A stretch of 64,000 bases of DNA from Shewanella sp. Isolate13 (GTDB lineage Bacteria; Pseudomonadota; Gammaproteobacteria; Enterobacterales; Shewanellaceae). Position numbers and translations under genes: made by a program. The stretch spans positions 1 to 64,000 of the forward strand of contig NZ_JAKEVD010000003.1 of the NCBI RefSeq assembly GCF_022398325.1. The letters run 5' to 3'. Each line of letters opens with the position of its first letter. Position 1 is the first letter of the stretch. Under the pieces are notes generated by a model. That model saw only the letters and a program-made list of their open reading frames with translations, had not been told where the DNA came from and searched no databases. Of this stretch, positions 1 through 10,124 are shown in pieces.

Positions 1-87
1 CATTGCTAGTGTTCGGTCTGTTTTGTAAAGGTGATATAACAAACAACGTCGCCGCTTACACTTTGGCGCAAAGCTCCTACCTTTGGT

Positions 88-117
88 GACTGCTCGCCCA
101 GAGATTGCCGAGCAGTC
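88..117 (-). terminator. Possible terminator hairpin after gltS
   Basis: A perfect 9-bp stem (GACTGCTCG with CGAGCAGTC) lies 35 bases past the gltS stop. There is no clear U-tract, so termination is only a guess. Positions 1-87 hold nothing I can identify. Confidence 0.35.
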
Positions 118-151
118 GTAATCCCCTTGCACTATACGCAATAAAACAAGA

Positions 152-1381
152 TTAAAAATAAACGAATAAATTAATAATCATCGCGTTAATAATATCGATA
201 AAGAAACCACACACCAGAGGCACAATAATAAAGGCCCTATGCGCCGCACCATATTGCTGAGTCACCGCCGTCATGTTGACAATCGCCGTTGCGGTAGAGC
301 CCAAAGTCACACCACCAAAGCCCGAGCAGATCACAGCCGCCTCATAGTCTTTACCCATCATTCTAAATACCACAAAGATGGTAAAGATTATCGATAATAA
401 TACCTGTACTGCCATCACCACCGAGATATAGAGCAAGCTACCTTCTAGCTCCCACACCTTAAGGCTCATCAACGCCATGGTCAGGAACATACCCAAACAG
501 ATATCTTGAATAAGCGACAAGCCTTGTGATGCATCATCTAAATAGGCTCTGTCTTTGACCTCTCTGCGGCTAAGGATGGCTCTGCCGATATTACCGATGA
601 TAATACCAGCCAATAAACAAGCGACGAACATAGGTAGCTTAACCCCAGCCTCTTGCAGAGCAAGATCGATAAAATACCCAATAATCAAGGTGACGTTTAG
701 CCATAGCCAAGCTCTCAACACGCCAAAGTAGTCCACCTTAATATGTGATGAGCCAGCCTGATGACTGGTACCAATATCAAGATCAGAGTCATGGTTAGCC
801 TGGACCTTATGACGTTTCATCAAATACGCTGCAATTGGGCCGCCTATCACACAGGCAGAGATCAACCCCAGTGTATTAGAGGCTATACCTAGCTCGCTCG
901 CATTGGCAATGCCTAACTCCTCAACAAAGGTTGGCGTCCAAGCCATCGCCGTGCCGACTCCACCAATCAATGCAATCGACCCCGACATCAAGCCAGCCTT
1001 GGGGTCTAAACCAAACAGCGAGGCTATAGTCACACCGGTAAAGTTTTGCAGGAAGATGAACACACTCGCCAGTGTAATTAAGATAAGTAGCGGCTTGCCG
1101 CCTTTAAGCAAGGTCGCAAAATCGGCTTTCAAACCAATACCTGCGAAAAAATACAACAGTAATACATCACGAATTTCGAGATTAAATTCAATCTGAATAT
1201 CGAAGGCATAGTAAAGAACACCCACAATTGCCGCACAAGCGAAGCCGCCCACTACTGGCTCTGGAATACTGTATTTTCTGAGTAGCTCATAGCGAGAGAT
1301 AATGTATTTACCGATAAATAACGCGATTATCGCCAAGGTAAAAGAGACGAAATCTTTAATTTCAATTAACTGTGTTTCCAT
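152..1381 (-). CDS. gltS: Sodium/glutamate symporter GltS
   Basis: A 409-residue, highly hydrophobic inner-membrane protein of the ESS family, which imports glutamate with Na+. It is close to the usual family length of about 400. Two glycine-rich re-entrant-type segments are visible, GGVGTAMAW near residue 142 and FGGVTLGSTATA near residue 355, which fits the inverted-repeat architecture of GltS. A hydrophilic, His/Asp-rich loop near residues 190-215 separates the halves. It is divergent from a second glutamate/aspartate-type carrier across a 526-base intergenic region. Substrate is inferred from family; I see no reason to doubt integrity. Confidence 0.93.
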   Translation of the reverse strand: METQLIEIKDFVSFTLAIIALFIGKYIISRYELLRKYSIPEPVVGGFACAAIVGVLYYAFDIQIEFNLEIRDVLLLYFFAGIGLKADFATLLKGGKPLLILITLASVFIFLQNFTGVTIASLFGLDPKAGLMSGSIALIGGVGTAMAWTPTFVEELGIANASELGIASNTLGLISACVIGGPIAAYLMKRHKVQANHDSDLDIGTSHQAGSSHIKVDYFGVLRAWLWLNVTLIIGYFIDLALQEAGVKLPMFVACLLAGIIIGNIGRAILSRREVKDRAYLDDASQGLSLIQDICLGMFLTMALMSLKVWELEGSLLYISVVMAVQVLLSIIFTIFVVFRMMGKDYEAAVICSGFGGVTLGSTATAIVNMTAVTQQYGAAHRAFIIVPLVCGFFIDIINAMIINLFVYF

Positions 1382-1907
1382 GACAATCGATTAATCCCTG
1401 TAGAAGGTTAATAGCAAATACCTGAAAAGAGAGGTTCTCCCTCTTGTTGCCGAATCCCCATTGATAGCCCTTATACTTGACTTAAGAGATAGCGTATCGG
1501 TATCACGCAGCCTAGATATCATCATAGAAGCATTAGGCTAATTAATCACCCCGTTATTTTACAATAATTTAACCCTTCATCTTGTTCCCCCCATCTCATA
1601 GCCACCTGCTGCCACAACAACATTCAGCCGAATTGCTCCGCACATTATCCAGAATAAGCGATTACACCTGTGCGTAACAAAGCGCCAAACTTGCAAAGAA
1701 ACATCGGAACATATACGTTAAACAACATAAAAATGTTAACAGTTTGATAACAACAAGTTTTGTAGTTGATTCTAATTCAGGCAAACTGCATCAAATAGCT
1801 TGGTCGGACTTGTGAACCCCGTCTCTTTAGTTGAATACTTTTTATACCAATCAAGGAGCGTTTATCTAAGGAAGGAAGTAACCAACATCATTGAAGGCAG
1901 CAGACTT
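1382..1907. other. Intergenic region between two divergent carrier genes
   Basis: This 526-base AT-rich stretch must hold the promoters for gltS (minus) and the DAACS carrier (plus). A purine-rich stretch at 1893-1900 supports the ATG at 1908. I see no open frame with a ribosome binding site, no RNA gene and no operator I can name. Confidence 0.5.
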
Positions 1908-3176
1908 ATGTTTAAATCATTATCATCCCGTATATTCGTCGGCTTATTTGCCGGCCTAATATTAGGGACACTGTTCCAATACGGCTTTAGCGAAACCAGC
2001 TTTGCCAACACCACCCTTGTGGATATCGCATCCGGCGCTGGTAGCATGTTTGTCCAGCTCATTATGATGCTGGTTGTGCCACTGGTCTTTTTCAGCATCG
2101 TTAGCGGTATTATCGAGCTGAAAGACCTAAAGTCATTTAGCCGACTCGGTAGTAAGACGTTTGCTTTATATCTCGTTAACACCATTATCGCGATTGCAGC
2201 GGCCATTGGCCTTGCGTTACTTATTGTCCCCGGTCAAGGCATGCAACTAACTGGAGAAGAAGGGGCAGCCCTCTCTTCCACCAGCCTACCTAGCTTTATC
2301 GATATGATTGTAAATATTATTCCAAGTAACCCATTTCAGGCGTTTGCAGACGGTAATATGCTACAGATTATCTTTATGGCACTGCTAACTGGCGGCATCA
2401 TTAAGGCGTTAGGCGATGATGTAAAACCTATCGTGACTTTCTTCAAGTACGGCAACAAAATCATGCTCAAGGCGATTACAGTTGTGATGCAAGTTGCGCC
2501 AATTGGTGTATTTGCCCTCATGGTTAAGCTGGGTGCCACCTTCGAGCCATCTGCATTTGTCAGCGTATTGAGCTATATGGCGGTGATTTTAAGCTTACTC
2601 GCTGTATGGGCGCTTGTGGTTTACCCAGTCGTTGTGGGTATGACAACTAATATTTCCGCTGGCGAGTTTCGCCGTAAAACCCGCGAGCAGTTCCTGTTTG
2701 CCCTCTCAACAGCCAGTTCAAACGCAACGATTCCTGTTACCATGCGCACCTTAACCGATAAACTGGGCGTTAAACCCAGCGTTGCAGGCTTTGGTGTGCC
2801 TATGGGCGCCACCATGAACATGAGTGGTGTGGCTATATACATCACTGTCGCCGCTTTCTTTGTCGGCAACGCCTTTGGCTACCCCATCACAACGGATCAA
2901 ATTCCAGCACTGGCCTTTAGCGTGTTCCTGCTGTCTATTGGTGCCGGCGGCGTACCAGGGGGCGGCATTGTGATGATCGGCGTGCTTATTCATCAGATGG
3001 GCTTACCTGTCGAGGCCATCGCATTAGTTGCAGCGCTCGATCGTATCATCGATATGTTCTGTACCAGCACCAATGTGGTTGGTGACTCCGCTGTTGTCAG
3101 TATTGTCGACCACAGTGAGAAGCACGACTTAGCTGCGCCATCATCGCTGGAGCTGAATGCCGAGCCGCGTACATAG
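1908..3176 (+). CDS. Dicarboxylate/amino acid:cation symporter (DAACS family)
   Basis: This 422-residue membrane carrier belongs to the SDF/DAACS family, which contains GltP and DctA and moves glutamate, aspartate or C4-dicarboxylates with Na+ or H+. Family signatures are present: the serine-rich SSNATIPVTM loop, GATMNMSG, GAGGVPGGG and DRIIDMFCTSTNVVGDS near the C terminus. An upstream in-frame start at 1800 would add 36 residues without family support, so I chose ATG 1908, where MFKSLSSRIFVG begins a normal first membrane helix. Which substrate it carries cannot be read from the sequence. Confidence 0.92.
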   Translation: MFKSLSSRIFVGLFAGLILGTLFQYGFSETSFANTTLVDIASGAGSMFVQLIMMLVVPLVFFSIVSGIIELKDLKSFSRLGSKTFALYLVNTIIAIAAAIGLALLIVPGQGMQLTGEEGAALSSTSLPSFIDMIVNIIPSNPFQAFADGNMLQIIFMALLTGGIIKALGDDVKPIVTFFKYGNKIMLKAITVVMQVAPIGVFALMVKLGATFEPSAFVSVLSYMAVILSLLAVWALVVYPVVVGMTTNISAGEFRRKTREQFLFALSTASSNATIPVTMRTLTDKLGVKPSVAGFGVPMGATMNMSGVAIYITVAAFFVGNAFGYPITTDQIPALAFSVFLLSIGAGGVPGGGIVMIGVLIHQMGLPVEAIALVAALDRIIDMFCTSTNVVGDSAVVSIVDHSEKHDLAAPSSLELNAEPRT

Positions 3177-3206
3177 CTGCGTATAGAGTCACTAAGCGCT
3201 CAAAGT

Positions 3207-3233
3207 AAAAAAGGCACCCTCGGGTGCCTTTTT
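3207..3233. terminator. Bidirectional terminator between DAACS carrier and psuG
   Basis: GGCACCC and GGGTGCC form a short stem with A-tract and T-tract on the two sides. It can serve both convergent genes. Confidence 0.85.
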
Positions 3234-3251
3234 GCTCACTATCACTTTCGT

Positions 3252-4166
3252 TTACTTAGCGTATTCAACTGCAATGTTTGCCGCTAGTTTGGCGTTATTA
3301 AACACAAGCTCAATATTGGCAGCCAAGCTTACACCTTTGGTGGTTTCAGCCACTTTAGCCAATAGGAATGGCGTCGATGCTTTGCCCGAAATTCCTTTGC
3401 TGTCCATCTCTGCTACAGCGTCAACAATCACTTGATCGATCATAGCTCTGTCTAGCTGGTGCGCCTCTGGAATTGGGTTAGCAATCACTAAACCGCCCTT
3501 AAGATCCATATCCCACTTAGCCTTCATTGCCGCAGCAATCTGCGCTGGAGTATCTAGCTGATAATCAACACCAAACTCACTTTCACGGGTATAGAATGCA
3601 GGTAGCGTCTTAGTTTGGTAACCCACAACTGGTACACCTTGAGTTTCTAGGTACTCTAGGGTTAAGCCGATATCTAAGATTGATTTTGCGCCAGCACAAA
3701 CTACAGCAACATCGGTATTAGCCAGCTCTTGAAGATCGGCAGAGATATCGAAAGTCTGCTGCGCGCCACGGTGAACGCCACCAATACCGCCGGTTGCGAA
3801 CACTTTAATGCCCGCCATTTGCGCTAGAATCATGGTCGAGGCTACAGTCGTTGCACCGTCTACACCTTTAGCAACAATAAATGGAATATCACGGCGGCTA
3901 GTCTTAATCACATCTAGTCCCGCTTTACCTAGGTATTCAATCTCTTCATGGGTCATACCCACTTTTAGGCGGCCTTTTAGAATCGCAATTGTTGCAGGTA
4001 CCGCACCGTTGTCACGAATGATCTGCTCAACTTTAAGCGCCGTCTCTACGTTTTGCGGATAAGGCATACCGTGAGAAATAATGGTCGACTCCAATGCAAC
4101 CACAGGCTTACCTGCTGCTAATGCTGCTGCAACTTCTGGATTAATATCTAGGTACTGCTCTAACAT
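3252..4166 (-). CDS. psuG: Pseudouridine-5'-phosphate glycosidase
   Basis: PsuG (304 residues) splits pseudouridine 5'-phosphate into uracil and ribose 5-phosphate. The catalytic residues described for the E. coli enzyme appear at a constant offset of five: Glu26 (in ALESTII), Lys88 (in VIKTSRRD), Asp144 and Lys161 (in CAGAKSI). The gene overlaps the end of psuK by seven bases, so the two are translationally coupled. Kinase and glycosidase together form the complete pseudouridine degradation route. No dedicated pseudouridine transporter gene is adjacent. Confidence 0.95.
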   Translation of the reverse strand: MLEQYLDINPEVAAALAAGKPVVALESTIISHGMPYPQNVETALKVEQIIRDNGAVPATIAILKGRLKVGMTHEEIEYLGKAGLDVIKTSRRDIPFIVAKGVDGATTVASTMILAQMAGIKVFATGGIGGVHRGAQQTFDISADLQELANTDVAVVCAGAKSILDIGLTLEYLETQGVPVVGYQTKTLPAFYTRESEFGVDYQLDTPAQIAAAMKAKWDMDLKGGLVIANPIPEAHQLDRAMIDQVIVDAVAEMDSKGISGKASTPFLLAKVAETTKGVSLAANIELVFNNAKLAANIAVEYAK

Positions 4167-5251
4167 AACGACTCCTTGATAACGCGCTTAACGGTAATTT
4201 CAGACATATTAGGGTTTATTGTGGCTAGGTGAGACAACGCAACGACTGCGGCTCCCATAGCAAATTGAGTAGACTCTTTGGTGGTCCACTGCTGGATCCA
4301 GCCGTGAGCTAGGCCTGCTAAAAACGCATCACCCGCGCCATTAGCATTGACCATAGACACAGTCATAGCGGGGACTAACGCTTGCTCGCCCTCATCGCTA
4401 TAAAACACGCCATCGCCACCTAGACTTAAGAAGATGCGCTTCACGCCTTGGCTGTGGAACCAGTTTGCTAGTTCAGGCAGTTGCTCATGGCTATCAATAG
4501 TGATCCCAGACAGCTGCTCAGCTTCTTTAAGGTTAGGTTTTAAGGTGTGGACAGAGCTTAAGAAAGGCTTAATTTTCTTTGCTTTAGCGCAAGAGACTGT
4601 ATCGACAAAAATGGGTCTATCTGAGAAGTTACTTAACAGATATTCCAGAGACTCTGCCGATAAGTTGGCATCAACAATAATCAGCTCAGCTCGGCGCAGC
4701 ACTTCCTCGTGGGTTTTCAACACGGCCACACTGAGTCTGTCCAAAATAGCCATATCATTAATGGCGACATGCATATCGCTGTCCCCATCAAGTACAGATA
4801 GATAGGTTGAGGTCGCAAACTCATCGAGTTGAATGCAGCCCTTCATATCAATGCCAGCCTGTTGACACTGAGTCATGATCATCTGGCCATAGGTATCTTT
4901 ACCTAGTGCGCTAATCAGATGGGTATCAGAGCCGAGTCTTGCTAAGTTTTCTGCGATATTGCGGCCCACGCCTCCCGGTGAGCAGCTCACGCTACCTGGA
5001 TTAGAGTCACCGACTTGTAGGGAGTGCAGAGGACGGCCAAGAATATCCATGTTGGCACCACCAATAACGATGGCATAACGTGATTCGGCAAGAATATAAC
5101 CTTTACCTTTTATCACGCCCTTATGGGTTAAATTCATGATATGCCCCGCCACCGCGGAGCGACTGATCCCCAGTTGATCTGCGATATTTTGCTGCGGGAT
5201 CAATGGGTCTTGTTTAAGTAGTGCTAGTATCTCGAGTTCGCGTTCTGTCAT
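4160..5251 (-). CDS. psuK: Pseudouridine kinase (PfkB family) with N-terminal winged helix-turn-helix
   Basis: A 363-residue fusion. Residues 1-55 form a winged helix-turn-helix of the MarR/AsnC kind ([20 protein letters not shown]), and residues 60-363 form a PfkB sugar kinase with [15 protein letters not shown] near the substrate site and the catalytic motif NANGAGDAF near the C terminus. Placement beside psuG indicates phosphorylation of pseudouridine to its 5'-phosphate. E. coli PsuK is about 313 residues, so the extra length is the HTH. An upstream start at 5281 adds ten residues; ATG 5251 begins the HTH directly ([12 protein letters not shown]). The HTH suggests the enzyme also senses substrate and controls its own operon; that is inference. 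Confidence 0.9.
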   Translation of the reverse strand: MTERELEILALLKQDPLIPQQNIADQLGISRSAVAGHIMNLTHKGVIKGKGYILAESRYAIVIGGANMDILGRPLHSLQVGDSNPGSVSCSPGGVGRNIAENLARLGSDTHLISALGKDTYGQMIMTQCQQAGIDMKGCIQLDEFATSTYLSVLDGDSDMHVAINDMAILDRLSVAVLKTHEEVLRRAELIIVDANLSAESLEYLLSNFSDRPIFVDTVSCAKAKKIKPFLSSVHTLKPNLKEAEQLSGITIDSHEQLPELANWFHSQGVKRIFLSLGGDGVFYSDEGEQALVPAMTVSMVNANGAGDAFLAGLAHGWIQQWTTKESTQFAMGAAVVALSHLATINPNMSEITVKRVIKESLC

Positions 5252-5278
5252 TGTTATTATCCAGTCGACACGGCCAAA

Positions 5279-5310
5279 CAAACATTTGTTTGGATACCAA
5301 ACTTTTGTTT
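5279..5310. promoter_or_regulatory. Direct repeat upstream of psuK, putative operator
   Basis: Two 13-base copies, CAAACATTTGTTT (5279-5291) and CAAACTTTTGTTT (5298-5310), lie 19 bases apart and 28-60 bases before the psuK start. Each is itself nearly palindromic (CAAA...TTTG). They are good candidates for the site bound by the HTH fused to PsuK. No binding data can be seen in sequence. Confidence 0.45.
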
Positions 5311-5789
5311 AAACTTATACTGAGGATATGCTTAATTAATTGATTAATCAAGAGCGACAATGCTTGATTGGAGGAAATTGTGATCGAGATGCTGAAAGGA
5401 TATTAGCTTGAGTAACGCTAAATTAGTTACAAATTAACAACCTGTTATCTGCAGACAAATAAGAGTGTGCTCGCAATTTAAGCGGCGCGAACACAGTCAA
5501 TTCAGGCTCTAAGGGAGTACAACGGCTCTGCTATTTAATGTGAAGGTAGCTGAAGATAAGGCGCTTTGATTTAATTGAGAGATACGAGTAATGGATACAA
5601 CTAGATATGGCAGCGGAAGACAAAGTTAATATAGATGAATACAATAAAAGGCCGACACTCACACTCCAGAGGAGCTGTCTCACACAGGACGGAGTACCTC
5701 ACAAAGAGCTGCGAGTATCGTAAACCTATTATCTATCTTCTCACTCTGAACAAGCACTTAACCCTAACGCTAAGCACTTATTCTAAAAG
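5311..5789. other. Intergenic region without recognisable gene
   Basis: About 480 bases between the psuK promoter region and the stop of the AspT-like gene. Only open frames of roughly a dozen codons are present. The bases just past 5790 show no strong terminator. I can assign no function. Confidence 0.4.
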
Positions 5790-7529
5790 CTAAATCACCA
5801 TAGTTAAGTACCCTAAAACTAGCACTATCATAGAAGTAAGCGCATAAGGTACAGGGTAGCCTACGGCAGGCATATCGCTTTGACAAGCATCCTGAGCCCC
5901 CTTCATTGCCGGAGTGCTATTACGTCCGCCAGCACAAGCCCCTGCCAATATCGCCGGATTCATTTTACGAACATATAAACCATAGAGCCAAGCAAGTAAG
6001 GGAGGAACTAATGCGGCAGTAAGGCCCAGTGCGGCAATCTTAATGACCACGACACCTTGAAATGATGCCAAAATTTTAGGGCCGACCGTCGCGGCGAGCA
6101 CAGCAACAAACAGACTCAAACCGATGTCTTGTAAGAAACTTCTCGCCCCTTCGCTCATCGGCCCACCAAAGTTGGGATTACGGGTCCTTAAGAAGGAGAA
6201 AATAATCCCAGTTAGCATGCAGCCTGCCGATGTCCCTAATGCAAAGGGGATCCCACCTAAAGTAACGCTAAAGTGACCACAAACATAACCAATGAGTAGC
6301 GACAGAGCGAGGTAAAATGTCTCTGTTAGCGTGCTCTCAACAATAGGCGTACTATTGAGTTTCTTGGCAACCTGCTGCACACACCAATCTGAGCCTGCAA
6401 CTCGCAATACATCGCCAATTTCGACAACGGCTTGTTGGGTTACGGGTAGCTGATGTCCTTGTCGAAACAGCGCTTTAATGTAAACACCAAAGCCCACCTC
6501 ATCACTAATTTGAGCAATGGTTTTACCAGTATAATCTGACTTACCTAGATGGATATCGGCCACTTCAATGTCGACATTTCTTGCTCTGGGTTCATCGACC
6601 TCAACACCGACAAAAGCGCCATCGTCTATCAACACATGGTAGTCGCCTCGAATACCGATCACATCACCTAAGGCGAGTTTTGGATTATCAGCTGCATCAA
6701 ATACTTGCTCGCCTCGAACCACTTTTAAAATCGCAGCATGGGGAAATTTCTTAAACAGCGACTCAACGCTTTGACCAACTAACTCTTGGTGCTCAACACG
6801 ATAGGCACGAATGTCTAACGGCAACACACCGAGATTTGAAAAACCATTCGTGCTGGGTAGCGCCTCAACATCATCACCGACCCCGAATTCTGCTTCGGCA
6901 TCTTTACCCGCCTTTACAGGATCGATCCCAAACATCGCGGGTAAATACTTAATAAGTAAAATAATGAAAACACTGGATAAGACATAACTAATAGCATAAC
7001 CCGCAGCGATATTCGCGCTCACTTGATCTAACGTCATACCCGCTGGTGCCTTAAACGCTCCAGAGGAGATAGCCGATTGCGCAACACCCATCACCGCCGT
7101 GACGGTATAACTGCCCGAGATTATCCCTGCAGCATAACCTGGGGCTAAACCGAGTAATTTGGCGCCGAAAAACACGATAAGAAAGTTACTAAAGACCACT
7201 ATCAGGCCTATCACGACAAAATCGAGGCCGCCTCTAGCAAGTCCGGAGAAAAACTGCGGCCCCACCTTCATGCCTATCGCATACATAAACATCATCAAGA
7301 AAATGTCTGACACTAATCCGGGCTCTTCGATTTTCAACCCATAAACTGAAAAAGCCGTCAGTGCGATAGCCACACCTACGACTAAGGTTCCGGCCGTTGA
7401 GCCTAGGGCTATTCCCTTGATAGAGAGCTTGCCAAGTGGGTAACCGATAGCGATGGCTAAAAATAGAAACACAAAGGGGTTATGAGCGATATAACTAAAC
7501 ACAAAACTGAATAACTCAGAAATATTCAT
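5790..7529 (-). CDS. AspT/YidE/YbjL-type transporter with two RCK-C domains
   Basis: A 579-residue membrane protein with the layout of the aspartate:alanine exchanger family (AAEx): about five membrane helices (residues 5-200), two soluble TrkA-C-type domains (roughly 215-300 and 305-385), then a second set of helices that includes GACAGGRNSTPAM. The second ATG (7529) is nine bases after GAGA and fits better than the first at 7535. It lies directly downstream of glutamate decarboxylase. In AspT systems the carrier exchanges an amino acid for its decarboxylation product, so a glutamate/GABA exchanger is a reasonable inference. The family also contains members of unknown substrate. Confidence 0.85.
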   Translation of the reverse strand: MNISELFSFVFSYIAHNPFVFLFLAIAIGYPLGKLSIKGIALGSTAGTLVVGVAIALTAFSVYGLKIEEPGLVSDIFLMMFMYAIGMKVGPQFFSGLARGGLDFVVIGLIVVFSNFLIVFFGAKLLGLAPGYAAGIISGSYTVTAVMGVAQSAISSGAFKAPAGMTLDQVSANIAAGYAISYVLSSVFIILLIKYLPAMFGIDPVKAGKDAEAEFGVGDDVEALPSTNGFSNLGVLPLDIRAYRVEHQELVGQSVESLFKKFPHAAILKVVRGEQVFDAADNPKLALGDVIGIRGDYHVLIDDGAFVGVEVDEPRARNVDIEVADIHLGKSDYTGKTIAQISDEVGFGVYIKALFRQGHQLPVTQQAVVEIGDVLRVAGSDWCVQQVAKKLNSTPIVESTLTETFYLALSLLIGYVCGHFSVTLGGIPFALGTSAGCMLTGIIFSFLRTRNPNFGGPMSEGARSFLQDIGLSLFVAVLAATVGPKILASFQGVVVIKIAALGLTAALVPPLLAWLYGLYVRKMNPAILAGACAGGRNSTPAMKGAQDACQSDMPAVGYPVPYALTSMIVLVLGYLTMVI

Positions 7530-7554
7530 AATCATTTCTCACTAAGTTATATAG

Positions 7555-7582
7555 AAAAAGGCCGTCTATGTAGACGGCCTTT
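7555..7582 (-). terminator. Terminator or attenuator between gadB and the AspT-like gene
   Basis: A perfect 9-bp stem, GGCCGTCTA with TAGACGGCC and a two-base loop, is followed on the minus strand by five U residues. It sits between the gadB stop and the carrier start, so it should reduce carrier expression relative to gadB. Confidence 0.8.
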
Positions 7583-7589
7583 CGACTAG

Positions 7590-8984
7590 TTAACCATGAT
7601 TAAAGCCTGCAGACTCTTTGGCGTCACTGCCGTGTGAAATAGGATGTTCGGCAAAAAACTCGACACAATGCTTCAAGTCAGCCACTAATAAGTCGGCCTG
7701 ATCTCGGCTAAAGCCATGACGAACCAATATACGCATAATGACTAAGTCCTCTCTCTTAGGCGGCATCGCATAAGCTGCAATCTGCCAACCTCGAGAACGG
7801 ATACGATCTGAGAGGTCAAACAGATTAAACCCTGGATCTATGCCTTCTTTTAAGGACCAACTCATCGCAGGGATCCCACCATGACCATCATAGATAATCT
7901 CGAACATACCCAGCTTTTCAATCTCGCTCGACAGGTATTGCGCCGTGTCGTAACAAGCCTGATGGATCTTGCGATACCCCTCTTTACCTAAACGTAAGAA
8001 ATTATAGTATTGCGCGACTATCTGTCCGCCTGGGCGGGAGAAGTTCAGTGCGAAGGTGGGCATGTTACCGCCGAGGTAGTTCACATTAAAAATAAGGTCT
8101 TCATCTAACGCTGATGCATCTCGCCAAATAACCCAGCCCACACCAAGAGGACTCAAACCAAATTTATGACCCGATGCATTAATCGATTTGACCCGTGGTA
8201 ATTTAAAATCCCATTCTAGCTCTGGCTGGCAAAATGGCGCTAAAAATCCCCCACTGGCGGCGTCAACATGTATTGGGATATCCAGTCCGGTATCTTTTTG
8301 CAACTGATCGAGTGCATCATGCACCGCCTTTACTGGTTCGTATTGACAGGTGAACGTCACCCCTAGGGTTGGTACCACCCCAATAGTGTTCTCATCGCAA
8401 CGTTTAATCACCTCTTCAGCATTCATGATTAAACGATCGCCTTCCATCGGAATTTCACGTAACTCTATGTCCCAGTAACGCGCGAATTTATGCCAGCAGA
8501 CCTGTACCGGACCGCAAACCATATTGGGTTTATCCGCTGGTTTACCTAAAGCTTTCATCTTCTTACGCCAAGCCCATTTCAATGCCATACCACCGAGCAT
8601 CGCAGCTTCGCTCGAACCTGTAGTCGAGCAACCTAAGGTGTTTTCAGCGTCAGGAGAGTTCCATAGATCGGCAAGCATATGCACGCAGCGGGCTTCGAGT
8701 TCTGCGGTTTGAGGATATTCATCTTTATCGATCATATTCTTATCGATACATTCGTCCATCAATTGATGGACTTCATCCTCAACCCAAGTTTGACAAAATG
8801 TCGCTAGGTTTTGACGGGAATTTCCGTCCATCATCAGCTCGTCGTGTACGATTTGATATGCATGACGTGGATTATTTTCCTGCTCAGGCATCTTATATTT
8901 AGGCATGGATAAAGCTAAATCTGTCGATGAGTAGATATCATCTAAGAGGTCGTCTCGCACAGTATCTTTTGAGTGAAGAGGCAT
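7590..8984 (-). CDS. gadB: Glutamate decarboxylase (PLP-dependent)
   Basis: This 464-residue group II PLP decarboxylase matches GadA/GadB in length. It converts glutamate to GABA and CO2 and consumes a proton. The cofactor lysine is Lys274 in [10 protein letters not shown], preceded by the PLP-ring aspartate in HVDAASGG (Asp241). The [17 protein letters not shown] segment binds phosphate and cofactor. A C-terminal His (FNHG) resembles the active-site-closing His of the E. coli enzyme, which gives pH control there. The neighbouring carrier is AspT-like rather than GadC, an unusual partner. Role in acid resistance or amino acid metabolism is inferred. Confidence 0.95.
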   Translation of the reverse strand: MPLHSKDTVRDDLLDDIYSSTDLALSMPKYKMPEQENNPRHAYQIVHDELMMDGNSRQNLATFCQTWVEDEVHQLMDECIDKNMIDKDEYPQTAELEARCVHMLADLWNSPDAENTLGCSTTGSSEAAMLGGMALKWAWRKKMKALGKPADKPNMVCGPVQVCWHKFARYWDIELREIPMEGDRLIMNAEEVIKRCDENTIGVVPTLGVTFTCQYEPVKAVHDALDQLQKDTGLDIPIHVDAASGGFLAPFCQPELEWDFKLPRVKSINASGHKFGLSPLGVGWVIWRDASALDEDLIFNVNYLGGNMPTFALNFSRPGGQIVAQYYNFLRLGKEGYRKIHQACYDTAQYLSSEIEKLGMFEIIYDGHGGIPAMSWSLKEGIDPGFNLFDLSDRIRSRGWQIAAYAMPPKREDLVIMRILVRHGFSRDQADLLVADLKHCVEFFAEHPISHGSDAKESAGFNHG

Positions 8985-9399
8985 TATATTTTACTCCAAT
9001 GAATTAAATAAAATTTCCTACTAGCTGGCGATGGTCAGCTGACATAACCAACATAGAAGATAGCACCTACAACCGCAACATCCAGCCGAAGGATAAACTG
9101 CACAATTAATCCAGAATTAATGTAAAAAACACAAACAAACGAGAATGTCAGTTAAAAATAACAATACGAGAACCAAGGGCAACATTTTAACCCATTAACA
9201 ACACCTTAAGATAACCTTGAAGCCCATCTGGTAACTCAGTATAGGTTCATTAATGAATGCCTATAATGCATTAAGCAGCTCACCCTAAATATTATTTTGA
9301 CAATGAATCAATCATTACCCTGTTATTACTAACAACTAAATCTATTACTCTTAATGTTCCCGCAGAAACACCGAGAAGAATATTGATAAAGGAAACAAC
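8985..9399. other. Divergent promoter region gadB / ABM gene
   Basis: This 415-base AT-rich gap must contain promoters for gadB (minus) and the downstream plus-strand monooxygenase gene. I see no operator I can name, no hairpin with a U-tract and no open frame longer than about a dozen codons. Confidence 0.4.
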
Positions 9400-9714
9400 A
9401 TGACGCAATCGACATCCCCAGCAACCACTCAATTAACAATAGTGGCAAATATCACGGCTCGCGAAGACAAGGTTGAAAAAGTAAAAGCCGAGCTAATAAA
9501 GCTGATTGCAATAACTCGAAAGGAAGAAGGCTGCTTGCAGTATGACCTGCACCAGAATAATGACAATCCCGCCCACTTCACCTTTTATGAGAACTGGACT
9601 TCAAAAGTGCTTTGGCAAGCTCATATGAATGCACCGCATCTACAGGACTATGTTGCGGCGACCGAAGGAATGGTTGAGAGCTTTACTCTCAATGAGATGA
9701 CGCTAATCGGTTAA
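9400..9714 (+). CDS. Antibiotic biosynthesis monooxygenase (ABM) domain protein, YgiN-like
   Basis: A 104-residue dimeric alpha+beta barrel-type protein. The ABM pattern is clear: TIVANITARED at the first strand, EEGCLQYDLHQNNDNPAHFTFYENW in the middle and HMNAPHLQDYV near the end. Relatives such as YgiN oxidise quinols without a cofactor, while others only bind small molecules, so the reaction is uncertain. An AAGGAAAC ribosome binding site precedes the ATG. It stands alone between gadB and an AbrB-like gene. Confidence 0.85.
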   Translation: MTQSTSPATTQLTIVANITAREDKVEKVKAELIKLIAITRKEEGCLQYDLHQNNDNPAHFTFYENWTSKVLWQAHMNAPHLQDYVAATEGMVESFTLNEMTLIG

Positions 9715-9868
9715 GTGAACACTGGTTGAGTTAGTATCGCTTTAGCTAGAACGTGCTTAACTCTGCGCCACTGCCCTTACGTTAATAGCAGAATAGTAAA
9801 TCGTGGCCATGGAACACTTAGCAGTCTTATTTTTGAGGGCGTTCAAAAAATCATCATCACCTTAGGGC

Positions 9869-10075
9869 TTATGCGTCTTCTTCATGCATATAGCCCTCTA
9901 TCAACTCCATCTGTTCAGAGAGTTTGTCATCTAAGTTAGCTAAACGGTAGCCTCCATTCGGCAGTTTATCTAGACGAATACTATCTCCGGCCTGAATATG
10001 TAACTGCTCGACAACCTCCTGCGGTAAAGCAAAACCTAAGCCGTCATCAATTACCTGTATTTTGAGCTCCGCCAT
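9869..10075 (-). CDS. AbrB/MazE/SpoVT-type DNA-binding protein, orphan antitoxin-like
   Basis: A 68-residue protein with one swapped-hairpin AbrB fold: IDDGLGFALPQEVVEQLHIQAGDSIRL, then RLANLDDKLSEQMELIEGYMHEEDA. The C-terminal part resembles antitoxins partnered with Doc or MazF toxins, where this region usually continues into a short basic tail. Here the frame stops after EEDA. I see no toxin gene on either side, so it is an orphan or a regulator. The ATG at 10075 has an AGGTGG just upstream; a GTG at 10084 is the alternative. Confidence 0.75.
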   Translation of the reverse strand: MAELKIQVIDDGLGFALPQEVVEQLHIQAGDSIRLDKLPNGGYRLANLDDKLSEQMELIEGYMHEEDA

Positions 10076-10124
10076 AATCCCCACCTACCTATATCGATTG
10101 ACCAAATGGTGTTTGTCTATCGCG

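Noticed and set aside
9715..9868. Remnant of a Doc or MazF toxin after the AbrB-like gene
   Set aside because: Translation of the minus strand shows only scattered short frames with no toxin motif.
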